10,688 bases of DNA from Halieaceae bacterium UBA5085 (lineage in GTDB: Bacteria > Pseudomonadota > Gammaproteobacteria > Pseudomonadales > Halieaceae), in the NCBI GenBank assembly GCA_002414665.1, contig DIAF01000046.1, positions 2,909 to 13,596 on the forward strand. The letters run 5' to 3'. A program made the position numbers and the translations under genes. Of the stretch, positions 5,537 to 10,688 are shown piece after piece. The notes under the pieces are model-generated. The model had not been told where the DNA came from and searched no databases. It saw nothing but the letters and a program-made list of their open reading frames with translations. Positions within the stretch are counted from its first letter, which is position 1. Each line of letters begins with the position of its first letter.

Positions 5537-7195
5537 TTGAAAGAAAAGCCGTGGCCGCTGCCTATGCCTGTTCTTCAGTCCCTCACCAATCGTGCCGTCT
5601 TCCAGAGCCTAAGGAACACCACACTCACAATCACCGGCTCGGCATGCACCATTGGCGGCCTCGTCGCTGATGTCCTGCAGCCCATAGCGCCTTTCGCATT
5701 CTATTTGTTCGCTATTGCCACACTGGCCTTCGTGCTTCTGTTCATTCTCTATCGTCGTGGCAATGAAGAGCTTCTGGGCAGCGTCGCCTTTAGCGGCATT
5801 GCAGCCGTTGTGTTTGGCCTGATTGTTCTCTTTCAATCCGGTGAGGACGCGGAAGAAAGCGGGTTTATCGCTGCAGCCATCCCCGGCGTTGCTGAATTGC
5901 AGGCCAGCCTCGGCATCATCGACGCCAAGCTCGACAGCATTGCCGCAGATACCCAAAACCTGCGTGAAAGCGCCGCACGCCTTGAGGATAGCTCCGCTCA
6001 GGTGCTCCGTACGCTGGAGGAGATGAGAGAGAACTTCGCCAGCGGCGGGTTGATCGACAAGCCTCGCTCGCCGGAAGACTACTATCACAACGCGCGGCTG
6101 CAGGAACTCGCTGGCGATTATTCTGCCGCGCGCCGCTCGTATATCAGCTATTTTCGCAGTGACTTACCGCTTCTCGATCCGCATCTCCGGTTTTTGGCGT
6201 TTCTGAAAGTGCAGGAAGGCACCGCGGGGGCTCGCGAAACCTACACAACCCTGATGGCGGGCAAGGAAGGGGGCATGCCGGCCTATGTTCGCCTGCTGCT
6301 CCTGCCAGCCCCTCAACGTGTAATGGCGCTTGAAACCTATGCAGAGCAGCACCCGCAATTTGCACCGGCTTACTACCATCTCAGCGAAGACGTTTCCGCA
6401 CGCCGCCTGGGCTTTCAAACCTTCGCCGACAAGCGCACAGAACAGCGTTACCTGCAGAGGTTTCAGACGGCGGACGAAGCCGGCGGCCTGCTCAAACATA
6501 TAATCGATCAATCATTGGTGGAGGAATGGCGCAACGACGCGGCAGCGCGGCTTCAGGCGCTGAACGGCTTAGGCGAAGGTGTTCTGGAGAACCCCGTGTC
6601 TCTGTCCTTTGGCGTCAACAATTCCGGTTACACCGTCACCGTCGGCATCGCCGAGCCGGCGCTCGAAATACTGTGGAATATGCAGGGCAGCACCGAACCC
6701 CGCAGCACCGGAGATAGCGGGGCCATCAACCCACAAACGGGTAAGCCGATGCCGCAAATGTTTTTCAACCTTCCTGCCAGCCAGCGTGATACACGCCTTG
6801 AAATCCGCTACCGCGATATCAACGGCGCTTTGCAGGGGCCGTATAGCTTTGAGTTCAAGGGCAAGCAGCAAAGCGAGGACGCAAACCAGCGAATTCTGGA
6901 ATCGACCACAACCAGTTGGGTGAGTTTCCGGGATTACGAGGGCAAGCGCCTGCTGTACTTCACGCACCTGATGAGCTACCGCGGCAGTATCAAGAAGATA
7001 CAGTACGGATTAAACAGTGCTCAGCCGAACAAGAACTTTCGCTTCAAGCCCTGGAACAAGGCTGGGATGGCACCCATCGACGCCAAGACGCCTATGTATA
7101 TCACCGTGCCACGCAGTACACGCTATGTCAGCGTGCAATTAACCTATAAAAGTGGCGAGCAATCCGCCGTGCAGCGCTTCGACTATCCCGGCTGA
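5537..7195 (+). CDS. Membrane-anchored coiled-coil/TPR-like protein of unknown function, first gene of a potassium-channel operon
   Basis: A protein of 552 residues (543 if ATG 5564 is used). Hydrophobic segments lie near residues 30-47, 50-72 and 82-100. A heptad-rich coiled-coil stretch follows (about 117-168: ELQASLGIIDAKLDS... RTLEEMRENF). A helical, TPR-like region comes next, with YYHNARLQELAGDYSAARRSY (182-202), LDPHLRFLAFLKVQEGTAGARE (213-234) and HPQFAPAYYHLSED (272-285). A beta-rich C-terminal region of about 200 residues carries GPYSFEF (434-440) and YFTHLMSYRGSIKKIQYGLN (474-493). I do not recognise a named domain. Its stop TGA 7193-7195 overlaps a possible ATG of the potassium-channel gene, suggesting linked expression and a shared role at the membrane. 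The start is uncertain: neither TTG 5537 nor ATG 5564 has a well-placed ribosome site. Confidence 0.82.
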   Translation: MKEKPWPLPMPVLQSLTNRAVFQSLRNTTLTITGSACTIGGLVADVLQPIAPFAFYLFAIATLAFVLLFILYRRGNEELLGSVAFSGIAAVVFGLIVLFQSGEDAEESGFIAAAIPGVAELQASLGIIDAKLDSIAADTQNLRESAARLEDSSAQVLRTLEEMRENFASGGLIDKPRSPEDYYHNARLQELAGDYSAARRSYISYFRSDLPLLDPHLRFLAFLKVQEGTAGARETYTTLMAGKEGGMPAYVRLLLLPAPQRVMALETYAEQHPQFAPAYYHLSEDVSARRLGFQTFADKRTEQRYLQRFQTADEAGGLLKHIIDQSLVEEWRNDAAARLQALNGLGEGVLENPVSLSFGVNNSGYTVTVGIAEPALEILWNMQGSTEPRSTGDSGAINPQTGKPMPQMFFNLPASQRDTRLEIRYRDINGALQGPYSFEFKGKQQSEDANQRILESTTTSWVSFRDYEGKRLLYFTHLMSYRGSIKKIQYGLNSAQPNKNFRFKPWNKAGMAPIDAKTPMYITVPRSTRYVSVQLTYKSGEQSAVQRFDYPG

Positions 7196-7213
7196 TGCAC
7201 GAGGGTGAGTCAC

Positions 7214-7222
7214 AGGAGGAGG
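7214..7222 (+). promoter_or_regulatory. Strong ribosome binding site inside the 5' end of the channel frame
   Basis: AGGAGGAGG ends 5 nt before TTG 7228, an ideal spacing. The longer frame from ATG 7195 has no such site but overlaps the preceding stop (TGATG). Read as codons, this purine run gives an acidic Gln-Glu stretch, which may simply be a by-product of the ribosome site. Confidence 0.6.
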
Positions 7223-7227
7223 AAGAG

Positions 7228-7968
7228 TTGACGGCAGAGAAAACCAGCCTGCGGAGTCGGCTGCAGACGGTTTTTTCCGGCAATAAAACGCTCTTCGGGC
7301 GAATCTGCCAGATATTTATTCAAGCCCTGATTGTGCTCTCCATTGTGGCGTTTACCGTGGAGACCCTGCCCAACCTGTCGCAGGAGGTACGCAACAACCT
7401 GCGCAGGTTTGAAGTGTTCGTGATCGCGGTATTCACCATCGAATATCTGTTGCGTCTCTGGCTTAGCGAAAGGCGTCTGGCATTCATCTTCAGTTTTTAT
7501 GGCCTTATCGATTTGCTGGTGATTCTGCCATTTTATCTGCAGCTCGGGCTGGATTTGCGCAGCTTGCGCATTCTCTGGTTGTTCCGGCTGTTCCGTTTAT
7601 TCAAGCTCGTTCGCTACGTCGATGCCGCCAAACGCATTGGCGATGCCTTTCGCCTTGTGCGCGTGGACCTCGCCGTATTTGGCATTGGCGCGCTGTTTGT
7701 GTTTTATCTCGCCGCTGTGGGAATTTATTTCTTCGAGCGCGATGCACAACCCGAAACCTTCGCGTCGGTATTCCATTCTTTCTGGTGGGCACTGGCCACC
7801 CTCACGACCGTGGGTTATGGCGATGTGTACCCTGTCACCGTGGGCGGCAAGATATTCACCTTTTTTACCCTTATGATCGGGCTTGGCGTGTTCGCGGTAC
7901 CCACGGGCCTGATTACCATGGCAATTGTCAGCACGCGCGAAGCCAGGCTCAAGGATGACGCCAACTGA
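7228..7968 (+). CDS. Voltage-gated potassium channel (six-helix Kv type)
   Basis: A 246-residue inner-membrane channel subunit expected to work as a tetramer. S1 lies near 26-46, S2 62-80, S3 90-107 and S4 111-130. S4 has basic residues at R111, R114, R120, R123, K126 and R129, mostly at every third position as in a voltage sensor. S5 is near 148-170. The pore loop carries the K+ selectivity filter TVGYGD (194-199). S6 (209-233) contains P225-T226-G227 where animal Kv channels have PVP. The cytoplasmic tail is short and has no RCK or cyclic-nucleotide domain. TTG 7228 is preferred for its AGGAGGAGG site; ATG 7195 would add 11 acidic residues and overlap the upstream stop as TGATG. K+ selectivity is firm by motif; voltage gating is inferred from S4. 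Confidence 0.92.
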   Translation: MTAEKTSLRSRLQTVFSGNKTLFGRICQIFIQALIVLSIVAFTVETLPNLSQEVRNNLRRFEVFVIAVFTIEYLLRLWLSERRLAFIFSFYGLIDLLVILPFYLQLGLDLRSLRILWLFRLFRLFKLVRYVDAAKRIGDAFRLVRVDLAVFGIGALFVFYLAAVGIYFFERDAQPETFASVFHSFWWALATLTTVGYGDVYPVTVGGKIFTFFTLMIGLGVFAVPTGLITMAIVSTREARLKDDAN

Positions 7969-8084
7969 AAAGTTCAGGCGCGTCATGGCCGGCGAGAAAA
8001 ACTGCAAGCCGTGAAACGGAGATCAAGTGCGAGTTCAACACGTTCGATCCCATAGATTTCACGCACTGCAGATGACTATCAGCG

Positions 8085-9095
8085 CTAGCAGATCCGCGGC
8101 AATTGCTCACCACTCAGCATGTCCAGCATCTGGCTTCCACCCAACTGACTGCAGGCGATGACGCCGCGACCTTCGGACACCACGCCAATCGTTCGGGCAC
8201 TGGCACCCAGACTCTCCAGAATCTCGTCTTCACGCGACGGCTCGGCAAACAGCACCATTCGGCCCTCATTGGCCATATACAGAGGATCCATACCGAATAA
8301 CTCGCAGACCGAGGCCACTTTCTTGCTGACGGGCACCTGGTCGCGTTCGATAGTTATCTGCAGGGAAGCCGTTTCACTGAGCTCGGCCAGGACCGTCGCC
8401 AGGCCACCGCGAGTGAGATCGCGGATACAGTGAACAGACTCAGCCAAAGGCGATAAGCGCGCGACGGCGGGCCACAAGTGGGCGCAGTCACTTTCTATTG
8501 GAGTCTGAATCTGCAAATCCTCACGCTGGGCGAGGATGCAGGCGCCGTGCCGTCCCAGGTCACCGGAGACAATCACCACGTCACCGGGCTGAATAAGCCG
8601 GGGATGGCAGGAAAACCTGCGTACACCGACACCGGACACGTTCAGGAACACACCGTCACCGTGACCGCGCTCCACCACTTTCGTATCGCCGGTGACGATT
8701 CTGGCTCCGACTTCAGCTGCAGCCAGGGCCATGGACTGTGCCAGCGCGAATAATGACTCGGTGGGAAAACCCTCTTCGATAATCCAGCCACTGCTCAGAT
8801 ACGCAGGCTCAGCGCCACACACGGCGAGATCGTTGCAGGTGCCGATCACCGAAAGCTTGCCAATATCCCCACCTGGAAATACCAGCGGGCTGACAACGTA
8901 GGAGTCCGTGGTGAACACCAGGCGACTGTCGGGTGGGTCCTGAAAAACGAGATCAGCGCCATCCTGATCCGCCTGCACATCGGTCATGGCCGCAGAGAAA
9001 ATATCCCGTATCAGTTGCTGGGTGAAACGACCACCGGCACCATGAGCAAGCGTAACGACGGGATATCTGGCGAAGGGGAAACGGCACTCAGGCAC
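8085..9095 (-). CDS. hypE: Hydrogenase maturation protein HypE (carbamoyl dehydratase)
   Basis: Cytoplasmic, 336 residues. HypE dehydrates the carbamoyl group that HypF puts on its C-terminal cysteine to a thiocyanate, using ATP. The cyanide is then passed to iron on HypC-HypD. The sequence has HGAGG (18-22), TDSYVVSPLVFPGGDIGKL (63-81), NDLAVCGAEPAYLS (88-101), VTGDTKVVE (134-142), SGDLGRHGA (177-185), CIRDLTRGGLATVLAEL (223-239) and ANEGRM (275-280). It ends exactly in PRIC, with Cys336 as the acceptor. GTG 9095 is chosen as the start: it gives the family's usual length and an 8-nt overlap with hypD. An open extension to 9215 only reads the hypD 3' end out of frame. Last gene of the visible cluster; no clear terminator follows before the channel gene end. 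Confidence 0.96.
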   Translation of the reverse strand: MPECRFPFARYPVVTLAHGAGGRFTQQLIRDIFSAAMTDVQADQDGADLVFQDPPDSRLVFTTDSYVVSPLVFPGGDIGKLSVIGTCNDLAVCGAEPAYLSSGWIIEEGFPTESLFALAQSMALAAAEVGARIVTGDTKVVERGHGDGVFLNVSGVGVRRFSCHPRLIQPGDVVIVSGDLGRHGACILAQREDLQIQTPIESDCAHLWPAVARLSPLAESVHCIRDLTRGGLATVLAELSETASLQITIERDQVPVSKKVASVCELFGMDPLYMANEGRMVLFAEPSREDEILESLGASARTIGVVSEGRGVIACSQLGGSQMLDMLSGEQLPRIC

Positions 9096-10191
9096 GGTGC
9101 ACCCCGGCTTTTCGGCGGTAACGATAGTACGCGGCGCAGGCGCCCTCGCCGGACACCATGGTAGCTCCCAGAGGCGACTCAGGGGTGCATTCACTGCCGA
9201 AGCGCGGACACTCATAGGGACGGATACGCCCGGTCAGGACGTCACCGGCGAGGCACCCACTCGCCTCGATGGACGTTACGCCACGCAAGGTGAACTTTTC
9301 CCTGGCGTCGTAGCTGGCGTAATCACCCTGCAGCTGAAGTCCGGAGGCCTCAAGCATGCCCAGACCCCGCCAGTCCTGTCCGGCCTCGCGAAAGACCTGC
9401 TTCATCAGAGTCTGTGCCTCGCGGTTACCCTCCCGGTCCACACAGCGGGCATATTGATTTTCTACCCGGGCCTCACCGCGTTCGAGTTGCTCCAGTGCTG
9501 CTTCAATGCCGAGCAGAACATCCAGTGGTTCGAAGCCCGTCACAACCACAGGCACTCCCAGACGCGCCGCGACCGCCTCGTACTCCCAATAGCCCATCAC
9601 GGCGCACACATGTCCCGCAGCAAGAAAGGCCTGTACCCGGTTACCGGGCGAGCCGGCTATTGCTTCAATAGCCGGTGGTACCCGAACCTGACTGACCAAC
9701 AGGGAAAAGTTGTCGACGCTGGATGCCTTGGCCTGCACAACGCTGAGCGCATTTACGGGCGCCGTGGTCTCAAAGCCCACCGCAAAGAAAACGACCTCGC
9801 GACCGGGATTCTCACGCGCCAACTGCACCGCGTCCAGGGGTGAGTAAACCGTGCGTACGTCACCACCCATGGCCTTGCAGGCCAGTAGATCCCTATCGCT
9901 GCCTGGCACTCGCAACATGTCAGCAAAGGTCGCGAAAATCACATCTTGCCTCTGAGCCAACTCAAGCGCCTCATCAATGCAGGCAACCGGCGTTACACAG
10001 ACGGGGCACCCGGGACCATGAATCAGCTCCACTGAATCTGGCAGTAATTGATCGATACCATGACGGATAATGGCGTGAGTCTGACCACCGCAAACCTCCA
10101 TCAGGACCCACGGCCGAGTTACCAGGCCAGCGATTCGGGCAATCACAGCCTCCGCCAGCACGGGGTCCCGAAACTCTTCAAGAAATCGCAT
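9088..10191 (-). CDS. hypD: Hydrogenase maturation protein HypD (iron-sulfur scaffold for Fe(CN)2CO)
   Basis: Cytoplasmic, 367 residues. HypD with HypC forms the scaffold on which the Fe(CN)2CO group of [NiFe]-hydrogenase is built. It has EVCGGQTHAI (32-41, Cys34) and GPGCPVCVTP (59-68, Cys62 and Cys65), the redox and iron-ligand motifs. FATFADMLRVPGS (86-98), FAVGFETTAP (136-145) and AGHVCAVMG (192-200) follow. The [4Fe-4S] cluster cysteines are C313, C328, C335 and C352, within the family's C-terminal 'C...CP.FG..C.PE.P.G...VS.EGAC' pattern. All expected cysteines are present. ATG 10191 is preceded by GGAG with 7-nt spacing inside the hypC end, and the gene overlaps hypC by 14 nt. A longer frame to 10311 just runs through hypC. 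Confidence 0.97.
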   Translation of the reverse strand: MRFLEEFRDPVLAEAVIARIAGLVTRPWVLMEVCGGQTHAIIRHGIDQLLPDSVELIHGPGCPVCVTPVACIDEALELAQRQDVIFATFADMLRVPGSDRDLLACKAMGGDVRTVYSPLDAVQLARENPGREVVFFAVGFETTAPVNALSVVQAKASSVDNFSLLVSQVRVPPAIEAIAGSPGNRVQAFLAAGHVCAVMGYWEYEAVAARLGVPVVVTGFEPLDVLLGIEAALEQLERGEARVENQYARCVDREGNREAQTLMKQVFREAGQDWRGLGMLEASGLQLQGDYASYDAREKFTLRGVTSIEASGCLAGDVLTGRIRPYECPRFGSECTPESPLGATMVSGEGACAAYYRYRRKAGVHRA

Positions 10192-10426
10192 GACCGCGCT
10201 CCATCGAAACCAACTCTCGCAGCAGGGACAGGGCGCGCTGTGCCTCCTCTTGATCCAGTATCCGGATGGCGCAACCCACGTGCACAATGACGTAGTCATC
10301 TGTTGCAGCATCAGGCGTCAGGCACAGGTTAACGACACGCTCAACATCGCCGAAGCGAACGAGTGCCTGTCGCTCAAGACCGACGCCGCTAATGCTGATG
10401 ATTTTTCCCGGTATCGCTAGGCACAC
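10178..10426 (-). CDS. hypC: Hydrogenase maturation chaperone HypC
   Basis: A small cytoplasmic chaperone of 82 residues, the usual family size. It carries the iron with HypD and delivers it to the hydrogenase large-subunit precursor. The N-terminus reads (M)CLAIPGKI, where Cys2 is the essential residue that binds iron and the large subunit once the initiator Met is removed. VRFGDVERVVNL (23-34) and YVIVHVGCAIRILD (45-58) complete the HypC/HupF family pattern. The GTG at 10426-10424 must be the start because it puts Cys at position 2; GGAG lies 10 nt upstream. The frame continues to 10474 but the extra residues are unlike the family. It overlaps the hypF end by 10 nt and hypD by 14 nt, so translation is probably coupled. 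Confidence 0.95.
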   Translation of the reverse strand: MCLAIPGKIISISGVGLERQALVRFGDVERVVNLCLTPDAATDDYVIVHVGCAIRILDQEEAQRALSLLRELVSMERGHAIS

Positions 10427-10688
10427 CGCTGGGTAACTCCGGCCTGTTTCGCCCCCATGGCGAGGGCCACACACTGCCCGGCGGCAATACTTCCGTCGTT
10501 GGGGGGGAGTCGCCCGGGCAGCAATAGCTTCAATCCAATTTCCCTGGCTCCGGCAAGCATCAGTTCTACCAACAGGCGATTCTGAAAAACGCCACCAGAC
10601 AACAGAACGCTATCACCACGCCCCAGACGGCACTGGCGCAGCGCGGCTCTTGCCAACGCCTGGTGAAAACCCAGGGCACGGGCAGAAA
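10417..10688 (-). CDS. hypF: Carbamoyltransferase HypF, C-terminal fragment (5' end outside the window)
   Basis: About 89 C-terminal residues of HypF, a normally roughly 750-residue enzyme. It uses carbamoyl phosphate and ATP to carbamoylate the HypE C-terminal cysteine. The visible part is the end of the Kae1/TobZ-like carbamoyltransferase domain. It contains GFHQALARA, VLLSGGVFQN with its conserved glycines and Asn, and LPPNDGSIAAGQ, a hallmark HypF ending. The stop TAG overlaps the hypC start by 10 nt. Acylphosphatase, zinc-finger and YrdC domains must lie to the right, outside the window. Gene order hypF-hypC-hypD-hypE indicates a single maturation operon read leftwards. Confidence 0.93.
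   Translation of the reverse strand, partial: SARALGFHQALARAALRQCRLGRGDSVLLSGGVFQNRLLVELMLAGAREIGLKLLLPGRLPPNDGSIAAGQCVALAMGAKQAGVTQRCA

Noticed and set aside
9096..9215. Upstream extension of the hypE frame
   Set aside because: The added 40 residues are hypD coding sequence read out of frame. GTG 9095 gives the standard HypE length and start region.
10192..10311. Upstream extension of the hypD frame
   Set aside because: It overlaps hypC out of frame. ATG 10191 has a good ribosome site and matches the family N-terminus MRFLEEF.

Overview
The window looks like a chromosomal segment of a GC-rich gammaproteobacterium, possibly a marine or environmental aerobe or facultative type. That placement is inferred from gene content and codon use; no rRNA or other taxonomic marker is present. 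I see no insertion sequence, integrase, CRISPR array, tRNA or rRNA.

Left part (1-2432, + strand): the 3' end of a TPR-type protein, a short gap with a hairpin, then a 656-residue membrane-bound GGDEF-EAL protein. Its cyclic-di-GMP synthase, hydrolase and inhibitory-site motifs are all intact, behind a six-helix N-terminal sensor region. It converges on an SDR oxidoreductase (2470-3240, - strand), which has a readable upstream control region: an extended -10 promoter followed by two short palindromes.

Middle (3488-5247, + strand): a hydrophobic protein of unknown function, a pyridoxamine-phosphate-oxidase-like flavoprotein, and a small SnoaL/NTF2-like protein. Just after these, at about 5317-5440, lies what reads as the 3' remnant of a retropepsin-like aspartic protease gene with no recognisable 5' half.

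Next (5537-7968, + strand) is the most unusual unit: a membrane-anchored coiled-coil/TPR-like protein of unknown function whose stop codon overlaps a possible ATG of a voltage-gated potassium channel gene. The two look translationally coupled. The first protein may be a dedicated accessory subunit or regulator of the channel.

Right part (8085-10688, - strand): hypF (partial), hypC, hypD and hypE, each overlapping the next by 8-14 nt. Together they make and assemble the Fe(CN)2CO group of [NiFe]-hydrogenases: HypF and HypE make the cyanide, and the HypC-HypD complex carries the iron. Hydrogenase structural genes and hypA/hypB are not visible and would be expected to the right of the window. 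Many genes here appear to use GTG or TTG starts.
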